DNA from: RGIG8244 sp045639325
GTDB lineage: Bacteria > Verrucomicrobiota > Lentisphaeria > Victivallales > UBA1829
Direction: 5' to 3'
Assembly: GCA_045639325.1 (NCBI GenBank)
Contig: JAZUCU010000009.1
Coordinates: forward strand, 1 to 32,986
Length of the DNA: 32,986 nucleotides
Part shown: positions 24,109 to 32,986 of the stretch, piece by piece
How the letters are laid out: every line of letters begins with the position of its first letter
Position numbering within the stretch: position 1 is the first letter of the stretch
The notes under the pieces: generated by a model
What the model saw: the letters and a program-made list of their open reading frames with translations, nothing else
Told to the model about the DNA's origin: nothing
Databases searched by the model: none
Program-made: the position numbers and the translations under genes

Positions 24109-26637
24109 ATGAAACAAAGCTTGATCGACGCATATTCACAAATTCCCCAGCCGGATGACTCCTACCGCAAATTCATTGACGACCTCAAAGCGGAAAATCC
24201 CGCTCCGTCACATGAAATTCCCTTTGCCGGATGTGTGGAAGAAGTCCCTGAGACTGCAATTGCATCTCTTAAAAAATCCAAACAAACACTCCCTGTCACA
24301 TTCGTAAAAGATTCCTCTTACGAACATGAAGAATACCAGCTGGAAAACACGGAAAACGGTGCAACGATTACAGCCGGTGATGCCTGCGGTTTCCGTTATG
24401 GCGTTTATTTCCTGGAAGATCATGTTGGCCGTTATGGCACCTGGCGGAAGAAGCCCTTCATCAAACACCGTATTTCCCGCTGCTTCTTCGGCCCCACATA
24501 CCGTCCTCCGTTCATGATCGATGAACTTTCCAATGATATCGACTATTATCCGGAAGGTTATCTGGACAAACTGGCACATGAAAACATCAACGGTTTGTGG
24601 TTGACCATGTACTTCCGCGACCTGCCGTCAAGCATCTTTCCGAATCGCGGTAAAAATGCCGAAAAGCGTTTTGAAAAACTGCGCAAAACGGTAGAAAAAT
24701 GCGGACGTTACGGCATCCGGATTTATATCTACTTCAGCGAACCGAAAGGCTTCCGCGAAAATCCCACATCTTACGCCGAACCCCTCAGCGACGTAAAAGA
24801 TTATCCGGATATTCCCACCGCTCCCAACCCCAATGGATATTATCACTTCTGTCTTTCTTCTGAAATCGGCAAAAAATATCTGCATGAAAGCGTAAAAAAT
24901 CTGTTTGATGCCGTCCCCGACCTGGGCGGTATCGTCAATATTGTTTACGGGGAAGATAACGGCTGCTGCAAAGTTCTGGATATCGCATGCAGCCCGGCAG
25001 ACCGCTGCCCGGTTTGTGCAGAACGCGACAGTGCAGATCTTTATCATGATTATATCGACTCCATGGCATCTGCCATGCCGGAAAGTGCAGAATTCATCGG
25101 CTGGTTCTACGCACCGGCACAGCGTGACGATTTCCCGGAAAGCAACAATCTGCTCCATACCGTCAGCAAATTCCCGGAAAACGCAACCGCCATGTTCAAT
25201 ATTGAATCCGGTGTAAGAATCAATCAGCTGGGCAAGGAACGCAGTGTTTTTGACTACTCTCTGGCCTGTATTCACTCTTCAAAACTGTTCACAAAGATGA
25301 CGCAGACCGTAAAGAAATCCGGCGCAAAAATTCAGGTCGGCTGCTCTCACGAAGATGCTTCTGTTCCCTTTGTTCCGGTTCCGTCAAACCTGTATGAAAG
25401 ATATAAATTCATGCATTCAGCCGGCGTATCAGCGGTACTTCAGTGCTGGTATTTCGGAAATTATCCCGGCGTGATGAATAAATCTGCCGGACACCTCTCT
25501 TTCGCACCGTTCCCGGAAACCGAAGAAGAATTCCTCAAAGATTTGCTGTATCCTCTGTACGGCGAATATGCCGAAACTGCAGGCGAAGCATTCAAATTGT
25601 TTGCACGCGGATATCGTGAGTTCCCCGGCAACATCGCCTTTGAATGGTATGGCCCCATGCACCACTGTATTGCATGGCCATGGCATCTGTTCCCCGTGGA
25701 TCAGCCCATCTCCCCCAGCTGGATCCTGAAACACTTCCCGGAAGTCAGCGGCGACCGTATCGGCGAATGTCTCGCATTCAACCATACGCTGAAAGAAGCT
25801 CGTATTCTGATGGAACGGATGCGTACAGACTGGCAGAAGGGTTTTGATATTCTCGAACCCATCCGTAATTTCGCTCCCGGCGATGCCGACGTGGCGGAAA
25901 CCGTACTGCTCCAGATCAAGAGTACCTGCAACCTCCTGGAATTCTATGACCTGCGTGAAGAAATGCTGTATACCGGCAAAGACAACCTTGCCCGCATGAA
26001 AGAATTGGTGGTGGATGAAATCGCCAATACGGAACGCATGACGGTCTTGTGCGAACGGGACAGCCGTCTCGGTTATCACTCCGAAGCAGAAGGTTATCTC
26101 TTCTTCCCGGAAAAACTCAAAGAACGTGCCAAACTTCTCAAGATCCTGCTGGAAGAAGACTTCCCCGCATTCGATCCGGCGAAAAACAAATACGATTTCA
26201 ATTCCGGCCTGATTGCAAAACATACCGGCAACGAACTTTCTGATGGCACGATTTGGAATTACACACTGGAAGATGGTGTACTCAAATTCACATTTGATAA
26301 ACATCAGGGCAAAACCCTCTATCTGGAAATCGAACCGTGCAGAATGTGGATGGTCATGGAAATTGTCATCTATCCCGATGGCAGAGTACACTTCCCGTCT
26401 CTCCCCTTCCCGCTGCCGCCCGGAGATAACCTCAAGACAACACCCAATTCCGTGGAAATCCCGTTGAGCCTCTTTGACGGTTACCGTCGGGAAGGCTTCC
26501 CCATGCGCGTTGGCGTCAGAATCCTCGAAGCAGGAAAAACAGTCGCCGCATGGAATACCAATGCACAGGATTGGCCCAGCCGTCTTCTGCAGAACAGCTG
26601 GACACCCACCCGGGCCGGTGTTCTGCCGCTTGACTGA
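24109..26637 (+). CDS. Large glycosidase-like protein (GH20/GH67-style domain order), no signal peptide
   Basis: Probably a carbohydrate-active enzyme, family unproven. The N-terminal domain (about 1-125) ends with GFRYGVYFLEDHVGR (about 96-110). This is like the small alpha/beta domain that precedes the barrel in GH20 and GH67 enzymes, with its 'G-x-x-Y/R-G-x-x-x-L-E' pattern. Then a TIM-barrel-like region (about 125-500) includes ENINGLWLTMYFRD, YGIRIYIYFSEP, VYGEDNGCC and a cysteine-rich stretch (CSPADRCPVC). The C-terminal part is helical, then beta-rich (about 700-842). The likely acids E and D of GEDNG are candidates for catalysis, but this is a guess. No signal peptide is seen, so it should act on sugars or oligosaccharides already taken up, like the GH4-like enzyme upstream. 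AGGAAAG precedes the ATG. Confidence 0.75.
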   Translation: MKQSLIDAYSQIPQPDDSYRKFIDDLKAENPAPSHEIPFAGCVEEVPETAIASLKKSKQTLPVTFVKDSSYEHEEYQLENTENGATITAGDACGFRYGVYFLEDHVGRYGTWRKKPFIKHRISRCFFGPTYRPPFMIDELSNDIDYYPEGYLDKLAHENINGLWLTMYFRDLPSSIFPNRGKNAEKRFEKLRKTVEKCGRYGIRIYIYFSEPKGFRENPTSYAEPLSDVKDYPDIPTAPNPNGYYHFCLSSEIGKKYLHESVKNLFDAVPDLGGIVNIVYGEDNGCCKVLDIACSPADRCPVCAERDSADLYHDYIDSMASAMPESAEFIGWFYAPAQRDDFPESNNLLHTVSKFPENATAMFNIESGVRINQLGKERSVFDYSLACIHSSKLFTKMTQTVKKSGAKIQVGCSHEDASVPFVPVPSNLYERYKFMHSAGVSAVLQCWYFGNYPGVMNKSAGHLSFAPFPETEEEFLKDLLYPLYGEYAETAGEAFKLFARGYREFPGNIAFEWYGPMHHCIAWPWHLFPVDQPISPSWILKHFPEVSGDRIGECLAFNHTLKEARILMERMRTDWQKGFDILEPIRNFAPGDADVAETVLLQIKSTCNLLEFYDLREEMLYTGKDNLARMKELVVDEIANTERMTVLCERDSRLGYHSEAEGYLFFPEKLKERAKLLKILLEEDFPAFDPAKNKYDFNSGLIAKHTGNELSDGTIWNYTLEDGVLKFTFDKHQGKTLYLEIEPCRMWMVMEIVIYPDGRVHFPSLPFPLPPGDNLKTTPNSVEIPLSLFDGYRREGFPMRVGVRILEAGKTVAAWNTNAQDWPSRLLQNSWTPTRAGVLPLD

Positions 26638-26655
26638 TGGGATTGGGACAAGCAG

Positions 26656-26689
26656 AAAAAACGGGATAGGAATCTTTCATCCTATCCCG
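26656..26689 (-). terminator. Rho-independent terminator of the pyrophosphatase gene
   Basis: Perfect 10-base stem (CGGGATAGGA 26662-26671 with TCCTATCCCG 26680-26689). On the minus strand it is followed by six T (26656-26661). The plus strand has no T-run after the stem, but the hairpin lies between convergent genes and may serve both. Confidence 0.85.
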
Positions 26690-26736
26690 ATAAATTCTGA
26701 TAAAACGGAAACAAGCAAATCCGTTAAAAATTATAA

Positions 26737-28431
26737 TTATTGCGGATAATTGATCGACTTGTTTTGCAACGTGGCTGTTATCGCAAGAATTTGCGGTAAC
26801 AGCTGTTTTTTACGGCTCAAAACACCGGGCAATGCATAAAGTCCGTCACCGATCCGGTCATAAGGCAGGTTGCTGATCAATTCGCTGTCACCATAAACCA
26901 ACAGTTCGGAATTACCGCGGACCGCATCCGTCACCAACAAAGCAAACATGTTGAGCTGATCGACTTTCAGTTGCTTATCCATGGCAGTGATCAATTCGTC
27001 ATGACGCCGCTGCAACAGTTCCAGATTTGTTTCTTCCACCTGGGCAAGCGCAAAACGGAATCTGCCATCTACATAATCTTTCCGGTCGCCGGAAATCACA
27101 TCATCCGCACTCTTGGAAACAAGAGCAGATTCGATCATCAACAGTTCGGACATCAAATCCGCACTGGTGACGCCGGATACTTTTTCCAGCCATTCACACA
27201 TCTTGATATCAAGATGAGCAGTCGTGGGGGATTTCAACTGAAGCGTATCGGAAATCAGACCGCCCAGGAGCAAGCCTGCCATGTCCGGCGTCAAACTTTC
27301 CCCGGATGCCCGGTACATCATCGCAACAAGGGTACAAGTGCTGCCGACAACATCGCCGGTGAATTTGATCGGAGTCGCTGTCGGATTCATCCCGATACGG
27401 TGATGATCCACCACTTCCACAACCGGAATCTCCCCTGCCCCGGCAATGCTCTGATCCAATTCATTGTGGTCAACAAGAATCATCTGGAACGGTGACGGTG
27501 CATGGAATGCCCGTTTCAGGACAACGCCGGTAAGCACACCATTATCCACCACGGGAACCACATCTTCCGCCGCATTCAGAATACGCACTTTGACTTCCGC
27601 CATACGGTCTTTGGAAGTCAGCACCAGGGCTTCCTGGGGGAAATCGGTAAATTCCACCGGCACACTGAATTTCAAGCGACGGATCACGGTCGCAGAATCC
27701 AGTTTTGTTTGAAGAATGGAAACGCCTTGCGTCTTCGCACCCTGCAATACCCACGGGTCAACGGGGCGGTTACCGGTAACGATCATCAGACGCATTTTCC
27801 GTGCAATGGATTTCAGTTGAATGTCAGGACGGTCGCCGACGATCATCGCCAGTTCATGATTGTTATCCGGCAGATGTTCATCGAACACATCCGGGCTCAT
27901 AGCGGCAACGTAGACTTCAAACGTCTGCGCTAAGTCACCATCGCGGACATTGAGGGGATCCGCATCCAATACTTGAGAAATAAGAGAAATGGAAGTTTTA
28001 ATACGCCGTCCGGTCAAACTGGTGGATGCAGCATCATTGCCGATACTGAGCAGATTGGTCAACAACGCCATCCCGCTCAACATTCCGAGGAATTTTCCAT
28101 CGTCATCCACAACCGGCAGACGGGCAAGTCCGGAATCCCGCAACGTTCCCACGGCATCGTAAAGCGTACATCCGCTGCGGATGACGGGGACGGATTCGAG
28201 AATATCCCGCACACGCACATACACATCGTTCCGTGACGGTGGCGGGGTAAGATGAAAGCGTTTAAAGAGATAAGCGGCGCGATCGGGCAGGATCCCGGGG
28301 CAGATAGCGGTAACGGACTTCATTCCCTGCCGGCGTCTCAAATCGGCGAGCGCGACTGCGGCGGCGATACTGTCGATATCAGGGTTACGATGTCCGCAAA
28401 CAAAGATCCTGGGAGTAACTTCTTCTTTCAC
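26737..28431 (-). CDS. ppaC: Family II (DHH) manganese-dependent inorganic pyrophosphatase with CBS-DRTGG-CBS insert
   Basis: Hydrolyses pyrophosphate to phosphate in the cytoplasm. The catalytic DHH core is split. GHRNPDIDS (13-21; H14, D18, D20) is at the start, and DHNE (321-324) and DHH (342-344) lie after the insert. The substrate-binding C-terminus has SRKKQLLP. The insert (about 70-315) holds a first CBS domain (VPVIRSGCTLYDAV to LLTNLL), a DRTGG-like domain and a second CBS half. In characterised clostridial enzymes this region binds AMP/ADP (inhibiting) and diadenosine polyphosphates (activating). The length of 564 aa fits the regulated subfamily. The start is GTG, with AAGGA 10 bases upstream. 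Confidence 0.93.
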   Translation of the reverse strand: MKEEVTPRIFVCGHRNPDIDSIAAAVALADLRRRQGMKSVTAICPGILPDRAAYLFKRFHLTPPPSRNDVYVRVRDILESVPVIRSGCTLYDAVGTLRDSGLARLPVVDDDGKFLGMLSGMALLTNLLSIGNDAASTSLTGRRIKTSISLISQVLDADPLNVRDGDLAQTFEVYVAAMSPDVFDEHLPDNNHELAMIVGDRPDIQLKSIARKMRLMIVTGNRPVDPWVLQGAKTQGVSILQTKLDSATVIRRLKFSVPVEFTDFPQEALVLTSKDRMAEVKVRILNAAEDVVPVVDNGVLTGVVLKRAFHAPSPFQMILVDHNELDQSIAGAGEIPVVEVVDHHRIGMNPTATPIKFTGDVVGSTCTLVAMMYRASGESLTPDMAGLLLGGLISDTLQLKSPTTAHLDIKMCEWLEKVSGVTSADLMSELLMIESALVSKSADDVISGDRKDYVDGRFRFALAQVEETNLELLQRRHDELITAMDKQLKVDQLNMFALLVTDAVRGNSELLVYGDSELISNLPYDRIGDGLYALPGVLSRKKQLLPQILAITATLQNKSINYPQ

Positions 28432-28474
28432 GATATAAATTCCTTACATGATTCGGCGTAATAAATTCTATAGT

Positions 28475-28502
28475 AACATATCACAAAAACTGAAAAATGC
28501 AA
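28475..28502 (-). promoter_or_regulatory. Possible promoter of the pyrophosphatase gene
   Basis: Minus strand: TTGCAT (28497-28502), a 16-base spacer, TATGTT (28475-28480), about 44 bases before the GTG start and just after the groEL terminator. Confidence 0.4.
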
Positions 28503-28503
28503 C

Positions 28504-28544
28504 TAAAAAAAATCCCGGATCACAAAAAACTGTGATCCGGGATT
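28504..28544 (-). terminator. Rho-independent terminator of the dnaK-groES-groEL operon
   Basis: Perfect 14-base stem (28511-28524 with 28531-28544; core ATCCCGGATCACA) around a 6-base loop. On the minus strand it is followed by a T-rich run (28504-28512). It lies 32 bases after the groEL stop. Confidence 0.93.
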
Positions 28545-28576
28545 TGGGTTTTATTGCTGCGCAATCAGCGGATGAA

Positions 28577-30220
<1,644 letters not shown>

Positions 30221-30271
30221 AGTAATATACTCCTTGACTTGTATTTAATGTTTTGGTTATTTTATTTCAAC

Positions 30272-30568
30272 TCAGCCGACGATCGCGAGGATGTCGCTGG
30301 AATTCAGAATTTTGTATTCTTCTTCGTCCAATTTGACTTCGGTTCCGCCGTATTTGCTGGTAAGAACGATGTCGCCGACTTTCACGTCGAAACCGGAGCG
30401 GGAACCGTCATCATTGAGTTTGCCGGTACCGAGAGCGATGACTTTCGCCTGCTGGGGTTTTTCTTTTGCTGCATCGGGAATGACGATACCGCCGCGGATC
30501 TGTTCTTTTTCTTCAATTGCCTGAACGAGCACTCTGTCGCCCAGCGGTTGAACTTTCGGATTTGCCAT
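30272..30568 (-). CDS. groES: Co-chaperonin GroES (Hsp10)
   Basis: Seven-subunit lid for GroEL. The body reads VQPLGDRVLVQAIEEKEQIRGGIVIPDAAKEKPQQ, which contains the mobile loop (about 18-32) that docks on GroEL, then VIALGTGK, VKVGDIVLTSKYGGTEVKLDEEEYKIL. I set the start at the ATG at 30568 (98 aa), because AAGGAG lies 11 bases upstream and MANPKVQPLGDR is the normal N-terminus. An in-frame ATG 17 codons upstream at 30619 has no ribosome site and lies in the dnaK-groES gap. Its position between dnaK and groEL shows a joint heat-shock operon. Confidence 0.97.
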   Translation of the reverse strand: MANPKVQPLGDRVLVQAIEEKEQIRGGIVIPDAAKEKPQQAKVIALGTGKLNDDGSRSGFDVKVGDIVLTSKYGGTEVKLDEEEYKILNSSDILAIVG

Positions 30569-30624
30569 TTTCTTTACTCCTTGAGTAGTTGTTATATTTG
30601 GGTTTCTTTTTGGGTTCACTTCAA

Positions 30625-32526
30625 TTATTTGTCATCGTTGACAACTTCTGCATCGATCACATCGTCATCGCCGCCCTTCGGAGCTTCTGCACCCGGGGCA
30701 CCGCCCTGCTGCTGTGCTGCCTGCTGAGCTTTGTAGACTTCCTGACCGATCGCCATGAGTTTTTCTTCCAGATCTTTCATCGTGGCTTTCATGGCTTCTG
30801 TGTCATCGCGTTCGATGTCTTTCTTCAGCTGTTCGATACCGGCTGTGACAGGAGCTTTCAGGCTTTCGGGTACTTTGTCGCCGAGTTCGTTCAGCTGTTT
30901 TTCGGTCTGATAGACCATGTTGTCTGCACGGTTCTTGACTTCGATCTTTTCTTTCGCAAGTTTGTCTTCTGCTTCGTGTGCCTTGGCATCGTCAACCATG
31001 CGCTGAATATCCTGTTCGGAAAGACCGCCGTTCGCTGTGATTGTGATCTTCTGTTCCTTGCCGGTTCCTTTGTCTTTTGCTGTGACAGAGAGAATACCGT
31101 TTGCGTCGATATCGAATGTCACTTCGTTCTGAGGAATACCGCGGGGAGCCGGAGCGATACCATCAAGACGGAATCTGCCGATTGTCTTGTTGTCCGCTGC
31201 CATATTGCGTTCGCCCTGGAGAACGTGAATGTCCACAGACGGCTGATTGTCAGCTGCGGTGGAGAAGATTTCGCTCTTCTGGGTCGGGATCGTTGTATTA
31301 CGTTCGATCAAGCGGGTTGTTACGCCGCCCAATGTTTCAATACCGAGAGAGAGAGGTGTGACGTCCAGCAGAACAACGTCGTTCAGACCGGCATTACCGC
31401 TCAACACACCGCCCTGGATAGCGGCACCGGCAGCAACCACTTCGTCCGGGTTGACACCTTTGCTGGGTTCTTTGCCGAAGATGCTCTTGGCTGTATCCTG
31501 AACCTGGGGCATACGTGTCATACCGCCAACCAGAATGACTTCATTCAGTTCGGATGCGTTCAGACCGGAGTCCTTCAAGCAAGCGAGGCAGGGAGGACGG
31601 CTGCGTTCCAACAGCGGGTCAGCCAGCTGAACCAGCTGAGAACGTGTCAATGTGGTCTGCAGGTGTACAGGGCCGCTCTGATTCATGGTGATGAACGGCA
31701 GGTTGATTTCTGTGCTCATGCTGGAGGAAAGTTCGATTTTAGCTTTTTCAGCTGCTTCTTTCAAACGCTGCAATGCCTGTGCATCTTTACGCAGGTCAAC
31801 TCCGTTTTCTTTCTGGAAATCGTCTGCAATCCAGTCCATGATAACTTTATCGAAGTCGTCACCACCCAGGTGAGTATCGCCGTTGGTGGCTTTCACTTCG
31901 AAGACGCCGCCGCCGAATTCGAGGATGGAGATATCGAATGTACCACCGCCCAAGTCGTAAACTGCGATTGTTTCATCATTGCTCTTATCCATACCGTATG
32001 CGAGAGCTGCAGCGGTCGGTTCGTTGATGATACGTTTGACATCGAGACCGGCAATACGGCCTGCGTCTTTGGTTGCCTGACGCTGTGTGTCATTGAAGTA
32101 AGCGGGAACGGTGATAACTGCTTCCGTGATCTTTTCACCCAGGAATGCTTCTGCATCCGCTTTGAGCTTCTGAAGAATCATAGCACTGATTTCCTGCGGA
32201 GAATACAGTTTATCATTGATCTTCACTGCAACGTCGCCGTTGGGAGCTTCTGCAACTTCATAAGGAACGCGGGAAACTTCATCCGCAACTTCGCTGAAGC
32301 GGCGGCCCATGAAACGTTTGACGGAAAAGATTGTATTTTTCGGGTTTGTCACTGCCTGACGTTTTGCTGTCTGTCCGACAAGGCGTTCCCCGTTCTTTGT
32401 GAATGCAACGATAGACGGAGTGGTGTTTGCACCTTCCGCGTTCGGAATAATCTTGAATGTGGATCCATCCATTACTGCCATACAACTGTTGGTTGTACCC
32501 AGGTCAATACCGAGAATTTTGCTCAT
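30625..32526 (-). CDS. dnaK: Chaperone DnaK (Hsp70)
   Basis: ATP-driven chaperone that binds short hydrophobic stretches of unfolded proteins with DnaJ and GrpE. The nucleotide-binding domain has GIDLGTTNSC (6-15), VITVPAYFNDTQRQATKDAG, INEPTAAALAYG and VYDLGGGTFDIS. The substrate domain has VLLDVTPLSLGIETLGG and the C-terminal tail ends in the acidic DDDVIDAEVVNDDK typical of bacterial DnaK. The length of 633 aa is normal. The usual partners grpE, dnaJ and hrcA are not adjacent; instead groES begins 56 bases downstream. The region upstream has no visible CIRCE element. Confidence 0.99.
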   Translation of the reverse strand: MSKILGIDLGTTNSCMAVMDGSTFKIIPNAEGANTTPSIVAFTKNGERLVGQTAKRQAVTNPKNTIFSVKRFMGRRFSEVADEVSRVPYEVAEAPNGDVAVKINDKLYSPQEISAMILQKLKADAEAFLGEKITEAVITVPAYFNDTQRQATKDAGRIAGLDVKRIINEPTAAALAYGMDKSNDETIAVYDLGGGTFDISILEFGGGVFEVKATNGDTHLGGDDFDKVIMDWIADDFQKENGVDLRKDAQALQRLKEAAEKAKIELSSSMSTEINLPFITMNQSGPVHLQTTLTRSQLVQLADPLLERSRPPCLACLKDSGLNASELNEVILVGGMTRMPQVQDTAKSIFGKEPSKGVNPDEVVAAGAAIQGGVLSGNAGLNDVVLLDVTPLSLGIETLGGVTTRLIERNTTIPTQKSEIFSTAADNQPSVDIHVLQGERNMAADNKTIGRFRLDGIAPAPRGIPQNEVTFDIDANGILSVTAKDKGTGKEQKITITANGGLSEQDIQRMVDDAKAHEAEDKLAKEKIEVKNRADNMVYQTEKQLNELGDKVPESLKAPVTAGIEQLKKDIERDDTEAMKATMKDLEEKLMAIGQEVYKAQQAAQQQGGAPGAEAPKGGDDDVIDAEVVNDDK

Positions 32527-32578
32527 ATTGTGTTCCTTTCAGTTAAGTTTTTGTTTTGAAATTTACACCACTCTATAA

Positions 32579-32592
32579 GCAGATACCATGCC
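32579..32592 (-). promoter_or_regulatory. Candidate sigma54 (-24/-12) promoter of dnaK
   Basis: On the minus strand TTGGCATG, then GTATC, then TGCT. The invariant GG (32591-32592) and GC (32579-32580) are separated by exactly 10 bases, as in sigma54 promoters (consensus TTGGCACG-N4-TTGC). The expected start of transcription is near 32567, 41 bases before the ATG. There is no proof that it is used; see the alternative at 32611-32640. Confidence 0.45.
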
Positions 32593-32610
32593 AACTTTTT
32601 CTCAAAAGCA

Positions 32611-32640
32611 ATCATATCTCTATATTCCAGTACCTTACAA
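32611..32640 (-). promoter_or_regulatory. Alternative sigma70-type promoter of dnaK
   Basis: Minus strand: TTGTAA (32635-32640), an 18-base spacer, TATGAT (32611-32616). The -10 is good and the spacer slightly long. Used alone it would give an untranslated leader of about 75-80 bases. Confidence 0.45.
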
Positions 32641-32664
32641 CATCCAAACCATTCTTTCACCCCC

Positions 32665-32718
32665 GTGACATCGAACTTTTTTATGCCTGTCACACTGGGC
32701 AACGTGTCATTTTGTCAC
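32665..32718. promoter_or_regulatory. Cluster of four TGTCAC/GTGACA-type repeats upstream of dnaK
   Basis: GTGACA (32665-32670), TGTCAC (32688-32693), GTGTCA (32704-32709) and TGTCAC (32713-32718) lie within 54 bases, in mixed orientation. They sit about 100-150 bases upstream of the expected start from the sigma54-like site, the usual distance for activator sites. The 320-base gap 32527-32846 holds these repeats, the two dnaK promoters and the terminator at 32745-32798; I see no gene in it. Confidence 0.4.
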
Positions 32719-32744
32719 AATGAGCGTCTCTTTCCATAACCTGT

Positions 32745-32798
32745 TTAAAAAGAAATCCGGGCTGACTGCAATCTTTGAAAAAAATGCGTCAGCCCGGA
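32745..32798 (-). terminator. Rho-independent terminator of the small-peptide transcript
   Basis: Perfect 10-base stem (CCGGGCTGAC 32757-32766 with GTCAGCCCGG 32788-32797). On the minus strand it is followed by a T-rich run (32745-32755). A second, shorter hairpin (CCGGGG/CCCCGG, 32811-32826) lies between it and the peptide stop codon. Together they insulate dnaK from the peptide gene. Confidence 0.85.
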
Positions 32799-32846
32799 CT
32801 GTTACAACAACCGGGGAAAACCCCGGCTGTTATTACTCACTTATGA

Positions 32847-32975
32847 TCAGAGGCCGGGTTCCGGTTCAACTTCACCCATACCGCTGCCTTCGCCTTCGCC
32901 ATGGACAATCAAACATTCCAGAGAAGACTCCAATTCTTCCAGGGCGGGAGCCTGATAAGTTTCTTTTTCTTTCAT
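32847..32975 (-). CDS. Small peptide (42 aa), possible modified-peptide precursor
   Basis: I read this by hand on the minus strand: ATG at 32975, TGA ending at 32847. The N-terminal half is charged, with a Y-x-x-P-x-L pattern (Y7, P10, L12, in TYQAPALEEL). The single cysteine is C21. From about residue 25 the peptide is rich in glycine and glutamate (HGEGEGSGMGEVEPEPGL). A leader with YxxP followed by a Gly-rich tail is the general plan of several ribosomally made, modified peptides, and also of small unexplained proteins in gut bacteria. Two hairpins follow the gene. Its ribosome site would fall at or beyond the window edge and cannot be judged. No modifying enzyme is in view, so the function is unknown. 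Confidence 0.6.
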   Translation of the reverse strand: MKEKETYQAPALEELESSLECLIVHGEGEGSGMGEVEPEPGL

Positions 32976-32986
32976 GAGTTATTACT

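Noticed and set aside
30569..30619. Longer form of GroES (115 aa)
   Set aside because: The extra 17 residues have no family match, and AAGGAG is placed for the ATG at 30568.
30589..32559. 656-aa plus-strand open frame
   Set aside because: Antisense to dnaK; the composition is that of a shadow frame.
32527..32720. CIRCE (HrcA) element upstream of dnaK
   Set aside because: I looked for TTAGCACTC-N9-GAGTGCTAA and found no acceptable match.
32720..32977. 85-aa plus-strand open frame at the right edge
   Set aside because: It runs through two hairpins including a clear minus-strand terminator, has no ribosome site, and overlaps the better-supported 42-aa peptide.

Overview
The window most likely comes from the chromosome of a Gram-negative, carbohydrate-using bacterium of the PVC superphylum. 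My best guess is a gut-type Lentisphaerota/Victivallales organism. This is inferred from the mix of genes: an LptE-like outer-membrane lipoprotein, L-fucose isomerase, an unusual GH4-like enzyme, a large glycosidase-like protein with no signal peptide, and a giant repeat protein with a metalloprotease motif. I could not run a search to confirm it. No rRNA, tRNA, CRISPR array, transposase or phage gene was seen.

Layout, left to right. (1) 1-3296, minus: the N-terminal 1098 residues of a very long surface-type protein. It has a zinc-protease motif near its N-terminus followed by beta-roll/AIDA-like repeats, and it runs off the left edge. (2) 3458-5917, minus: two adjacent proteins with the same plan (zinc ribbon, one membrane helix, coiled coil), ending at a strong terminator. 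(3) 6015-7136, minus: a GT4 glycosyltransferase, divergent from a plus-strand pair (7317-8955) of an exported TPR protein and an LptE-like lipoprotein. (4) 8959-10611, minus: a DEDDh exonuclease and a protein of unknown function. (5) 10710-15672, minus: a compact division/cell-wall (dcw) cluster, mraZ-rsmH-ftsL-ftsI-mraY, without murE and murF between ftsI and mraY. Its promoter is overlaid by four TAGGRG repeats that look like a MraZ operator. (6) 15863-17659, minus: fucI as its own transcription unit. (7) 17782-21475, minus: galE, a second DEDDh exonuclease and a Kef-type antiporter, probably one operon. (8) 21731-26637, plus: three carbohydrate-related genes, each with its own promoter (GH4-like enzyme, small secreted protein, 842-aa glycosidase-like protein). 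(9) 26737-28431, minus: a family II pyrophosphatase with inserted CBS-DRTGG-CBS regulatory region. (10) 28577-32526, minus: a dnaK-groES-groEL chaperone operon. (11) 32847-32975, minus: a 42-aa peptide gene that resembles a leader/core precursor, followed by its own terminator.

The promoters I could read share a TTGCAA-like -35 box and a TATATT-like -10 box, 16-17 bases apart. dnaK is an exception: besides a sigma70-like pair, its upstream region has a good -24/-12 (sigma54-like) match and a cluster of TGTCAC-type repeats about 100-150 bases further upstream. No CIRCE element is visible there.

The items most worth a second look are the giant metalloprotease/repeat protein with no signal peptide, the GH4-like enzyme with a non-standard CGGF signature, the 42-aa peptide, the MraZ-type operator and the sigma54-like control of dnaK-groESL.
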